Part shown: positions 1 to 11,000 of the stretch, piece after piece
Layout of the letters: each line of letters begins with the position of its first letter
Position numbering within the stretch: position 1 is the first letter of the stretch
Origin: Anadara kagoshimensis
Taxonomy: Eukaryota; Mollusca; Bivalvia; Arcoida; Arcidae
Length of the DNA: 64,000 bases
Direction of reading: 5' to 3'
Assembly (NCBI GenBank): GCA_021292105.1
Contig: CM037870.1
Span: forward strand, 8,467,558 to 8,531,557
Program-made: the position numbers and the translations under genes
The notes under the pieces: generated by a model
What the model was told of the DNA's origin: nothing
Databases searched by the model: none
Seen by the model: only the letters and a program-made list of their open reading frames with translations

Positions 1-632
1 ATTCAGAACCTTTTTTTTAAATTTTGTTTTCTATCTAAACTTTTACTTTTACATTTAATTATAAACTTACCAATGATCCTGCATTATTTTCATTACTTTG
101 ATTCAGACTCATATAACTAGCAATCTACAACAGGAAATATTTACTGTGTTATAAGGGTACATGCTTCATGCAGGAGATACTGTAGATTACTTTTTTATCG
201 TGAGGGATTTATTAATGCATCATTTTGCGAGAACTCTCAGTTGCAAATTCAAATATCACACAAATATACCCAGAATCGCGAAAAAATTAATAAGCCAAAT
301 TTGAAACATGACGGCAATCGGCCGTTAAAGTTATATATAGCATGCCATACTTAGTATTAGATGCAATAAAGTAAATTGTAAACTTCACAGTAACTTGCAA
401 GGTTCCATTGAAAGAAAGGGAGATAACTATATAGCCATCACTAAGTGGATGCAAAATTAAATATGCACCTTGATTGTGCACACTTAGATGTAAGTACACA
501 AAATTTGATACTCGCAATATCAAAGTAATCTACAATAGTGATTATATAGAGAAAGGAGATGAGTGGAGTTGTGGTGTTTTATGCTCAAGTCAAGACTGAT
601 TTACTCATATGTAGATGGTTACATGTAATTCA
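1..632. other. AT-rich DNA, nothing recognised
   Basis: Probably intronic to the minus-strand RUN-domain gene. No ORF with coding character and no repeat family recognised. Confidence 0.5.
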
Positions 633-764
633 AGGGTGGAGAAGTAAACAGAAATACCCAGAGAAAACCTTCGACCTTTGGGGCAAGGAAACTGACAAAC
701 TTAAACTCACACTAGGCGGGTAGAGGTGCTGGCAACCAGTAAGTGCATACTACTCAGCCACCCT
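633..764 (-). mobile_element. Diverged tRNA-derived SINE fragment
   Basis: Read on the minus strand it starts gggtggctgagtagtatgca (A-box-like) and has a decayed B-box region (gtgtgagtttaag). It continues with gaaggttttctctgggtatt, a block that I know from other marine invertebrate SINEs. No target duplication was identified. Confidence 0.5.
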
Positions 765-780
765 AATATATAGAGGGAGG

Positions 781-951
781 CTAGGTTTCCACAAATTTAA
801 AATAATTAGTAGCCAAATTTTCAAAATTTGTGAAAATATAGTCCTTTTTAAAGTATTTTTCCACAAATTTGTTAAAATAGGTTACTTTTTGAAAGAATTC
901 CTCAGAAAGTAGTAGCCAATGGCGATTTTGGCTACCAGGAATGGAAACATA
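781..951 (+). repeat. Dispersed repeat, copy A
   Basis: Shares an ordered series of blocks with 3763-3942: gtagccaaat, tatagt(c/t)cttttt, gttacttttt, gtagccaatggcga and taccaggaatgg. Class unknown; there is no clear inverted repeat beyond agccaa/ttggct. Confidence 0.7.
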
Positions 952-1573
952 GGGGAGGTGGAAAGAAGAAGAGCAAGTAAGACAGATATGAATGAATGAA
1001 AAAGGAAAGGAAGGTTTGAGGAGAGAAAGAGAAATCACTTGATACTGGTCAGAAGGACTGAAAATTACCAAAACAAAAGTCATCACAAGATAAATTAATA
1101 AAGCAGCTTTTTAAACATGTTAAAATAAAGTTAAGTAAGATTTGTTTCTTCACAGGAAATTGTGATAGATTTAGTTGATTAATTTATGAATTGTTATGAA
1201 AGAAAACAATAAGACGTCATTAATCATACATTCAATAATAAGACATTAATTACTAATAACCTTGAAATCTGCGTCCTCAACCCACTGTAGTTCATCATGT
1301 GTACCACCACTACATAAATATATTGTCAGAGAGATGTGTATAAGAGTGGTAAGAGGAAAACACACAATTTAGTGATAATGTTCTCCAATCCAAGATGGAT
1401 AGTTCTGAAAACCTTGAATTATGATATTCAATTTCACATTACTGCAGTCCAGTGAGTCCACATAATTGATAAAAGCATACTATAAGAAATGAAGGGAGTA
1501 TACTTTCAGTAGATTGCCAACCTATCCAAAGAGTAAGGCTGTATTTTTAGTCCTCTTAGGTCATTTTATAACG

Positions 1574-1917
1574 AAACCACTGCGGTAGCACAGTTGGTAG
1601 AGTGCTCGCTCCGTAAGTGGGAGGTCGTGGGTTCGAACCCCGGCCGGGTCTGACCCAAGACTTGAAAGTGGGTAGTGTCTGTTCTTTCGCCAAGCACTCG
1701 GCATTACGAAATGAAAGTCACGGTTCTTTCGGATGGGAACTAAAAATAAACGAGGTCCCGTGTCACGGTGGGATTGGCATGCTAAAGAACCCTGCTGTAT
1801 AATGCCATAAGCGCAACGCACAGGCAAAATTTCTGCACTTTCGCCTATAGCTGGCGACGTCTCGATATAAGTGAAATATTCTTGACTGGGACGTTAAACA
1901 CCATTACTCAACTCAAC
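1574..1917 (+). mobile_element. tRNA-derived SINE, copy 1, perfect 13-bp TSD
   Basis: The exact target duplication tcattttataacg is at 1561-1573 and 1918-1930. The head has A-box tagcacagttggtagag and B-box gggttcgaaccccggcc. The body is collinear with the copy at 22047-22395, and the tail is aagtgaaatattcttgactg followed by attactcaactcaac. It is antisense to the RUN-domain gene. Its minus-strand ORF is a by-product. Confidence 0.95.
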
Positions 1918-2059
1918 TCATTTTATAACGCTTGGACCTGAATAAGCATCTGCCTTGTGAGACACATTGACACTGAAAAAATTTATGGACATTTTAAGTT
2001 CTTCCAAGACATATATAATGGTAATCAAAATAAGAATTCACTGATGTTTGTTTTATAAT

Positions 2060-2830
2060 CAGTACCGTAACTAGGCCCTTAAATAAGCCGAGGCAAGAAT
2101 TGGTAAGAAAGAATTGAAGATATATTATGGCATACAGTACCAACAGTCTCAATGTTTTACATCTTTTACATGTAAGAAAGGTATTATAATACAGTATAAT
2201 AGGAAAGCTCAAAACTAGACCACCTGTTGTAAATTAAGTGGGATGATTTTGTGCCATGAGAACTAGTTTAACCACACTACTAAACCTCGTAATCCAGGTT
2301 AGAGGGTAGTTTAAAAGATTAAATTTTATGTGGGCGGGTATCCAAAAATAGGTCTATCATTTGTCAGAATAGTTCTGGGTTTTCACAAGCAAGATCACTT
2401 GATACATTTACACAAGACATAATGCTAAATGTAGACAGTACTGCAATACAGCTAGTAACCAGAATGAGATAAAATAATAATGCAAACGTTGAACGTGACA
2501 ATATTTAGAGAAGTCAGAGTCTCACTCCGGGATTGAAGTCTTAGAACGCCAGTTCAATTCTCCTGGTCGGATTACTCGGACAAGCCCATCGCTTTGAGAT
2601 GTCTAGTCTATCCGGCGTCATCATCTCTGTAGATATACAGACAGTCTGTTATGACATTCTGCTTCTTGCTATGTTTTCAGTCTGTAGTGCCAAGAAGGAT
2701 CGTTCACAGTTACAAGATCCAACAGGCAAAGTCGTTAAAAGCTCAATAATCAGTGTGACGTTCGGGTAATACACGTTTAGGTTCTACCGAGGCAATTGCC
2801 TCGGTTGCCTCATAGGTAGTTACGGTACTG
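2060..2830. mobile_element. 771-bp inverted-repeat element with 5-bp target duplication
   Basis: Starts CAGTACCGTAACTA...ccgaggcaa and ends ttgcctcgg...TAGTTACGGTACTG. Flanked by ataat on both sides (2055-2059 and 2831-2835). The interior includes a stretch (2520-2720) with 'cgccagttcaattctcctgg', loosely B-box-like. No ORF, so non-autonomous; superfamily not assigned. Confidence 0.75.
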
Positions 2831-2883
2831 ATAATTAGTTGTCCATTTTACATATATGAGAGCAACATGCATGGACAACTTAC

Positions 2884-2962
2884 CTTTTTACTGACAGAAT
2901 CTTTGATACCATGAAGAAACACAGCTTCTAACACACTGCAAACTGAATTAGCTGAATCAGTG
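2884..2962 (-). CDS. RUN-domain gene (PLEKHM1-like), internal exon
   Basis: On the minus strand: acceptor gtttgtttcag|CACTG and consensus donor AAAAAG|gtaagt, 79 nt, phase 2 in and 0 out. It encodes TDSANSVCSVLEAVFLHGIK and DSVSKK. The C-x-x-LEAVF-x-HG core is the conserved start of a RUN domain and is closest, from memory, to PLEKHM1 (CSALEAVFIHGL). RUN domains bind small GTPases or their effectors; PLEKHM1 acts in lysosome/autophagosome fusion. Joined to the exon at 3259-3379 the frame is continuous (a Ser codon across the junction). The following exons should lie to the left of the window. Confidence 0.8.
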
Positions 2963-3258
2963 CTGAAACAAACAATAGATTCCAATGAAAACAGAAAATA
3001 CCGGTAGAGCTGTATGGTAATCCCAGTACCAGAATATTATTTTCTTTTCTATGATGCATACCATAGTATTAACTAAGAATACCAATTTTTATGATATTTT
3101 TCAAAATATGACATATGCTGAACTGATTTTGCACCATCATAATATTTTTCATTCATAATACCGGTATGTATTTCATTTTCCGTGCACCAATGCCATACAA
3201 AACTAAGTTAAGAGATTTTCTACACAACTAAGTAGTAGGTGACTCTTCTATATTTTAC

Positions 3259-3379
3259 CTCAAAATAGGCTCCTGTGATTCAAGGTGTTCTTTTTGTAAA
3301 GTCTTTATTGCAATTGATAGCTCTTTGGTAATATTACGTTTTACCTCATTTCCACGCACAATTTCTTCTTGTGATGGAC
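3259..3379 (-). CDS. RUN-domain gene (PLEKHM1-like), upstream exon
   Basis: Minus-strand 121-nt exon, acceptor tttaacttag|GTCCA and donor TTTTGAG|gtaaaa, phase 1 in and 2 out. Encodes PSQEEIVRGNEVKRNITKEL, then AIKTLQKEHLESQEPIL. The 'I-K-x-L..AIK-x-LQKEH' helix is what precedes the RUN core in PLEKHM-type proteins. It directly precedes the exon at 2884-2962 with matching phase. The gene runs divergently from the WD40 gene. Confidence 0.78.
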
Positions 3380-4719
3380 CTAAGTTAAAATAAATAAAGT
3401 GTGAAAGCGAAGTATGACAATGGTATAATTTTTCCCTCATGTAAAAAGTTGTTAGAATTATTTTTGTCTGAAAAATTCTTATTTTTTCCAGAATTTTAAA
3501 CGTTTTTACATTTTGGAATGAATTCAAAATTTTCAGACAAAATTCAGAATATAGACAAGTGTAAAGAAAAATTTAGACACTAATTTTTGGTATAAGAAAA
3601 ATTCCGAATGCAGACTTTTTTTTTAGAAATATTCAGACAAAATTCAGATTTTTGTTTCATGAGGGCTTGAATCTGAAAATCTAAGAAAGTATGAACATGA
3701 TGAAGTAAAATTGTTTAGTATTGATACATTAAATTTACTAAATTTTGAGCATTAGTTAGAAACTCAGGTTTTCACAATTGACAAAATTAAAAGTAGCCAA
3801 ATAAGGGAAATTTAAGAAATTTGTTAATATAGTTCTTTTTTTTAGTATCTTTTCACAATTTTCTGGTATGTTACTTTTGGGGAAAAAATTCTCATAAATG
3901 AGAAGCCAATGGCGAGTTTAGTTACCAGGAATGGAAAAATAGAATATTTATCTCATTAGAATAAAAGTCCACAAAAATAATACTTTTTATTGTCTTAATC
4001 ATCACCAACCTAGCTTTATATACTGATCAGCTTACCAACGGAAACTGTCACAAAGCTAACACTGATGATCTTTAGATCCGTATTGGATAGGTCTCCAATA
4101 GACAAAATAACATTCTCCATGAAAATACGAAAAGTTTTACTTTCATGCAACGTTATATATCATCAGCTGAATTTAACAAAATTAATGCCTAATATTCCAA
4201 CTTAAAAGAAAAAATTACTAACAACTTTTAACAACTGCACAAAGACAAGATTTATGTTTGGTAGTGCTTGTATCAACTGCAATTATACTGTCAGCTGAAG
4301 TTAATGTGTTCCAAAGTGTACACTTATATTCCCGACTTATTACAATAATAACAAATAACTTTGAAGACTGTGCAAAGACACTGCGGTTAATGTTTCGTGA
4401 TTGTTTAAGCCTAGTTGTATATGTGATGCTAAGTTATTTGAACAATGCAACCTGTAACAGGTTGAGTCACACAGTTGACAAAGGACATGTAACATCTGAG
4501 ATGCTAATAGTCAGCATCTAATTATATACACCACCTGGAGACCATGTGTGATAGTCATGAACTGCTGTAAGTGAATCATTTTTGTGCCACAGCTTAAATT
4601 TTTTTAATTGGAGAATTATGTAATGGATAATAAATTTGGCATGCTCTGATCAGCTGATTATCATGCCACTGTTGTTGTGCTACAAGTAGTGAAATAAAAC
4701 ATCGTTTCACACAAGTTAC
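3380..4719 (-). other. Presumed first intron of the RUN-domain gene
   Basis: AT-rich. It includes the second copy of a dispersed repeat (3763-3942) and several 'aattcagaca' echoes at 3530-3660. No other feature is supported. Confidence 0.45.
3763..3942 (+). repeat. Dispersed repeat, copy B
   Basis: Same blocks and orientation as 781-951, about 3 kb away. Divergence is moderate with several indels. Confidence 0.7.
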
Positions 4720-4780
4720 CAATAGAAATAATAAGAAAACAGTACCACGCCTTTTGAAGAGACTCATCTGTTGTTTTCAT
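4720..4780 (-). CDS. Possible first coding exon of the RUN-domain gene
   Basis: A minus-strand ATG at 4780 opens MKTTDESLQKAW and continues eight codons to a donor-like CTATTG|gtaact in phase 1. That is the phase needed by the exon at 3379. The encoded peptide is unremarkable and the donor is weak, so a different upstream start is quite possible. Confidence 0.25.
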
Positions 4781-4916
4781 TACAATCAAATGCCACTGAA
4801 AATTCTTTGTTTTTGTTTTGAAGTTCATGCGTTTGTTTTTTCTCGTGATGTGGGTGTTTTCTTCTTTTACTTCCGGTTAAGAAGCGACGTCTATCGGGGA
4901 TTCCCAAAATTCTGTC
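4781..4916. promoter_or_regulatory. Shared divergent promoter with ETS-type site
   Basis: The gap between the WD40 start codon and the candidate RUN-gene start is about 140 bp. ACTTCCGG at 4869-4876 (CCGGAAGT on the minus strand) matches the ETS/GABP consensus common in divergent housekeeping promoters. There is no TATA box in the expected place. Transcription start sites are not visible. Confidence 0.5.
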
Positions 4917-5033
4917 ATGGCTGATGCCAGGTCAGCAGCGGCATTGGAAATCAGAAAGTTGAGAAAAAAGTTACGACAGATTGAAAATTTAGAAAGAAAA
5001 ACTAGAGAACTTACAGACGAAGAGATACTTAAA
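4917..5033 (+). CDS. WD40 gene exon 1 (residues 1-39)
   Basis: Begins MADARSAAALEIRKLRKK and ends at the donor AAA|gtaaaa in phase 0. Without splicing the frame continues 12 codons into the intron and stops, so intron retention would give a 51-residue peptide. The exon encodes most of the basic N-terminal helix, which is completed by exon 2 (ITKKSVVRDQLLALL). Confidence 0.88.
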
Positions 5034-8000
5034 GTAAAAAGTCGTAGAATAGCTTCTTATGTTTGTTGAATATATTTATTCTATCATTTTTTTGAGGATA
5101 GGGCATTGCAGCTCACTTGTCTTTGTCATCTGTATAAAAAAGGATGGGTTACCTCCCTTTACTTGTTCAACACCTTGATTCCGGGGTCAGATGGCACCAA
5201 TATCCTCTAAGTATACTCTGCTCTTTTATGCCGACAAGTGCCCTTAATTTGAACAAAACATTATTTTATGATTATTTCACTTATATCAAAGTTTATTTGT
5301 TGATAAGGATGTCACTATGGTGATAATGATGATGATGATAATAACGAGTTTTGCTGCTGCTGCTGCTTATGTCACCATGCTCATTATTATGATGATGATA
5401 CTCGGGTATCTGTTGTTGCTGCTAGCCTGCTGCTGGTGGTGATGGTGATGATGATGATGGTGATAAATTCTGCTGCTATAATCTTTCTATCAAATGAATA
5501 AATAAATTGGTACACATGGGGGATGTTTACTTGAGATTGTTTACCTTGACATCTATGATACCATGACATGAAGTGTGGGACATCAATGTTTACTCCAATT
5601 CTTCCACCCTAATTTTGTCTGCCACTTTTCGTGCAAACAATTTAACAGATCCTTAAGAAACTTCACAGGAATTATTTTTTGATGGAGTAAATGTGCCATT
5701 GGCTATTCATATTTTCATCATGTACATGGTTGGAGATTCCAAACTTGGGATTTGAAGGGGGTGGGGGTGGGGGTGGGGGGTTCTTTTGTCTTTTTTCATT
5801 TATAACTTGTAATTTGTTACCTTTTAGATCACCAAGAAGTCTGTTGTTAGAGATCAGCTGTTAGCATTACTTGCTGATTTCCAGGAAGATGAGGAAGAGG
5901 AGAGTTACACAGCTTCAACCAGATCAGAGACAAGTTATAGTCAGAGTGTCGATGATTTCAGCACTTCTGTAAAAACTGACATCTCCGATTCTGTTGGTGA
6001 TTTTGATACGTCAGGTATTGAAATGACAGTCATAAGTCAGGAAGATGACTCTGGGGATATTGTAGATATAGAGGGAATTGATTCTATTGATGTGAGTGAA
6101 GATTTCTCTCAAAACAATAGTGGTGAAACAAAGGGAAGTAACTCTCCAGTGAAACCTACAGGAAGTAAAAGCGATGTTTCAGGAAAAAGTGTGCAAGAAA
6201 GGTATATATTGCTAAAAAAAAAATTTGTAACTATGAATTAACATTGGTCAAATAAATGTTTTATAGAGTATACATGCATTTTGAGTAAAAATAGAAAAGT
6301 TTGGGTATCAACCACACCATCAGTAAAGTTATGTTATTATAAAAGTGCTTCAACCACATCACTAGGCACCATAATGTTACAATGTCCAATGTTAGGAAAT
6401 GTTGTGGTCTCAATAAGGTAAACCTGTGAAAACTGAACCCAAAGTAAACTGAAAACTTGTCTAAACTGAACACTTTTTGAGCAAATGTCTGAACCCTGGG
6501 TAAATTGAAAACTTTAATAAACATAAAACTTGTCTGAACTGAACCCTTGGTAAATGCTAAAATCTGTCTAAACTATATGTATGATTTTTTTTATCTTTTC
6601 CAGCAAATCAAAGCAGGATGTTAATAAAAAGTCAGAAAGTAGTTCTCCTGTGAAAAAGACAAAAACAGATAAAAGTTCACCAGGTTTGTAATGTAACATA
6701 AATTTTCCCTGTGTCATGGTCACAGCTAAAGGACAACCATGAACACTCAGATGATCAAATATAATTTTATTAGTTAGCTTAATATACAAAAATTGTCATT
6801 GACAAATCATATGTACATGTAATTACCTCCCATTTGCAGAAGAATTATAGGCACATACACAATCACTTTAGAACTGCCTTAATGAAACTGGGCACACTCT
6901 ATATATACTCGGAAAACCATGTGACACACACATATATCATGTGATACACAAAGTCACTAAAACGCTTAAATTTGTTACAGTAATATAGTTATTATCTAGC
7001 TATGCCTAATCACCTTATCTCCCTCTTGAAGAACTATATTCTAACAATCTTCACTTTATTTTTTACATTTGGAATTGACCTGGAATGGACGAAGCTATTT
7101 GCTTTATTTGGAATTCATTCTACCTGAAAACAGTGTGGGTCATGACATCTAAACATATAAGTTTTAACTATTTTATTACATCAGCATTCAAGCATATAAT
7201 CCAAAGTTTCTATCCTTATATTGAAAAAGGCTGTTCCATCAAGAAATATATTTGTCTTAATCTTGCATAAAACAAATTATTGCATCAATAATTTTAAATT
7301 TCTGTGATATGCTTACAATATTTTATGACATACTGTTTGAATATGTTCAATCAGTATTATGAAAGAAAGTCATGAATTACAAATTTAACCTGAACTGCTT
7401 TTAGCAACTATTTGTTATTGCAAACAGTAATTGTTTTATCACTGTATGTATGTATCATATATGATTTTAGTCAAGTCAGAGAAAAGTTCAGCCTTGAAGT
7501 CAGTGGTTCAGAAGTGGAGGGACAGCAAATTTGATGTGGTGCAACTTGAGGGTCACAGTGACCTAATTACAGCAGTAGACTCTGATGGAAAAATCCTTGT
7601 ATCTGCCAGGTCAGTAGGTCAAAGGACTTATATACCGTTAATATACAACAATATGTACAACATATAAAATAATTGATGACATTCTTTCGATGAGGAGACT
7701 TTGGCTTTTATAGGTTACAAACTTATTTCCTGGTTTTATGGAAGGATAATACACCATAAATTATAAACTAAAAAAACACAGAAATAGGATTCATGAACAG
7801 ACGTTTTGAACACAACATGCACATAACATGTTTTTGTACATTTACAGCACTCTCATGACATACCGGTAATAACCATTGCTATGTAAAGTGTACTTGTTTA
7901 ACTAAATCCTAAGTATTATTAAAAAAGTAACATTTTGTGATTAAATAGGGGGTTGAAGGACTTGAATAAAATTATATTTTAAAAATGGACTAAACAATGC

Positions 8001-11000
8001 AACCAAGAACGTGACACAATACAGTTTAGTGATAAAAAATATTTAAAGACACTGATTATACAACTTTTGCTTTGGACATGCCCTAGAGTAAACATATACC
8101 GGTAATGTTGAACTTTATAATGCTATTAGAGGGCCCTCAACCATCAATTTCAGACAGCCACTCAAGTATGTGTCTAATGGTGTAGTACTTTTGTAGTGTA
8201 CACAACCATCTATTAAGCCATTAAAATGATTGATTTTTTGTTTTGGTGACTTCCTAATACTTTGACCACATCATGTGACAAAGATAATGAGGGGTGTGAT
8301 ATGGAGTTCCACTGTACTTAAATTGTTGTTTTCTTATAATTTTAATATTGTAGCCGTGATACAACTGTTAAAGTTTGGGATTTAGAGACATTGTCAGAGA
8401 CAAGAAATCTCGGCGGACATACTAGTAACGTAACAGCTGTATTACTCCTGTCAGAAGAACAGTCAAGTAATGTTAGTAAGTGCATTTATAATACTAGAGC
8501 ATTAGAATATAATGTTCAATCTTAATTGATTTAGTTTTTGCTTTTTTTACCAAAAACTAAAATATTAAACCAAGACATTTTAACATCATATGGGAGGGAA
8601 ATGTCAGTTTTGTCAATTGACATATCGTCGGCCATTCCTTTTATGTTCTGACACTGGCTGCCATCACAGTATTAAAGCAAACTCACAGCAACTAAGGACG
8701 TACTAGTGTCAGTGACGTCATTAAATGACACAATTCAGACAGTTGTCATTCTTCTTTTTTTGTGTAATTCAAGCATGTTGGGCCTTTGTCGGAACATTGT
8801 AGTTGTTGCCGGCCATCCGTCAATTCTCTTGAAAATTTACATTTAGTATTTTGCTGGCAGATATGGATAAGTTCTGTCACAATATTCTGAAAGAGCACCA
8901 TTGCCAAACAATGCAATTCCAAATTGGAAAGGAAAGTTCTGCATGCAAGTTACAGGGTATCAGCTGGCATTGGAATGGTTTCTATGTTAAAGAATAGGTA
9001 TATTATTGATTTACATGTACATGTATATTAAGAAGAATCAAGTTATATTGTTTACCATAATTTGACTGATACATTGTAAAGTTGTTTTTCTGTGTTTTAG
9101 GAAATTTAGTTGGATGTGATGATGGTGGTAGAATTGTCCTCAGTGGTTCAACAGACTGTAGCTTTAAGATTTGGTCATCTAACTCAGGTACTGAATATTC
9201 CAAAAATTTAATTGGAATAAATATCAGTTTGTCTTAGATTTGTATTTATATACAGTATAAGGTGATATTTCAAGCAGAGATGTGCCTCCGATTGTCTAAA
9301 TATTACTCTGTCTATGAGTAGAGCAGATAAGTCCATTTTTTTGGCCAAATCGTTCAGTTTGTGATACAAGCATGAAACTTGGTGTACATATTGCCCAAGG
9401 GTAACCATTAACAAAACACTGTCTAGCCACTCGAAAAATCCAATATGGCGGCCAAAATCCAACATGGCCGCCAACCGGTGTTACAAATCTCAATTTTTCA
9501 AATTTCATCATATAATGTTTGATTTTTTTACTATTGCAATGGCTTTTTAAGATATTTTAGTGTTTTAACACTTCCATTTTCAAATAAAAAAGCATTATTC
9601 TAATTTTTACCCATACTTCACATATATTATGATACAGTTTATTTTGCGAATAGAGTGGATATCATGCACTACCAGGGCACACTGGTGATATTTCACTGCT
9701 GTTTAACTCAGCATGGGGTTTAGTGTCAGCTAATTACAATTAGTATCCCAAATGTTATCTAATCCGCCCCATTTATGATTAGATAGCCGCACCTGAATTG
9801 ACAGGATGTGCCAGCGCGGGAGAGCCGAACCAAAAGTAGCGGGGCTATAGCTACTTGGATGGTGTACAGATCGCACGGGATTTATGACATTGGATGAACG
9901 ATCGGGCTAGGTGTAGGACTCATGGTACGAACCTAGTCGTATCCCATACCTCAAAGTGCATAGGTATTGTGAATAGCGCTCAACATTTTGGTAAAAGGCG
10001 GTAAAAGGATAAACCCTCGGCCTTCCACCATACGGTAAATAGTGTTTTGAAAAATGTCACAGTCTACCTCACATACAAATTGGGACAAATGCTGTCTTTG
10101 TCAGACAGACTCGTCTGAGAAACTTATTTCTACTAAAGCTGGATATTTTAATATAGCTCAAAACATTCCACTCTTCCATGCCATTAATGCTCTACCAATA
10201 CCTCTGAACCCTGCTAGATTAAATGAAGGAGAAGGTATTGAGGAAACACTGAACACAAATAATGCAAAATATCATAACAGTTAGGCTTTTGTTCAACAAC
10301 ACCAAATTAGACAGAGTCAAAAAAGAAAACCATCATCAGTTGAAAGCTGCGAGGAAATTCCCACAAAAGTACGTCGGATGTCACAAGATTTCAAATCGCT
10401 GACCATTTGTTTTTTGTGCGAGAAACACGATTCCTCATCTACACTTAGGCAGGCAATGACAATGAAACTGAATGAAAGGTTGAACCGGTGTGCGACAACT
10501 CTTGAAGATGGCAAACTTCTTGCAAAACTTAGTGCTGGTGATGTAGTTGCACAAGAATTGAAATACCATCCCGCCTGTCTTACAGCTCTTTATAATAGGG
10601 AGAGAGCACATATGCGTATTCTACAGAGTGAACAATCCTCCACTGACTCCCTTGATAAGTTTTATCCTCTGGCTTTTTCAGAGCTTATAATATACATCAT
10701 GGATATGAAAGTTGCCAATGAAGAAACAAATCCCATAGTATTCAGACTTGCAGATTTAGTATCACTTTATAAAGAACGACTACAACAACTTGGTGTTCTC
10801 TCACCAGAAGTTAATTCTACAAGACTTAAGGAGCAAATATTGTCACGTATTCCAGAGCTTGAATCATACCAAAAAGGCAGAGATATTCTACTTGCTTTTA
10901 AGAAAGATGTAAGTTCTGTGTTGTCAGACCTCAACAAATACAGTGAAGCTATCCATCTCGCTAAAGCAGCTCATATTATTCGGAAAGAAATGTTGAATCA

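Noticed and set aside
1260..1330. Possible further minus-strand exon of the RUN-domain gene (HDELQWVEDADFK)
   Set aside because: The frame looks plausible, but the donor (gttatt) is poor and it does not match the expected continuation of a RUN domain.
1574..1650. Functional tRNA gene at the SINE head
   Set aside because: A and B boxes are present, but it is the 5' part of a SINE bounded by target duplications; I see no closed acceptor stem.
2999..3175. Possible MITE with 'ataccggta' ends
   Set aside because: taccggta is itself a palindrome and occurs at unrelated places (for example 7862 and 8098); no extended inverted repeat was found.
9208..9511. Two minus-strand ORFs (88 and 71 codons)
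   Set aside because: They lie across the left inverted repeat of the transposon and encode no recognisable domain.
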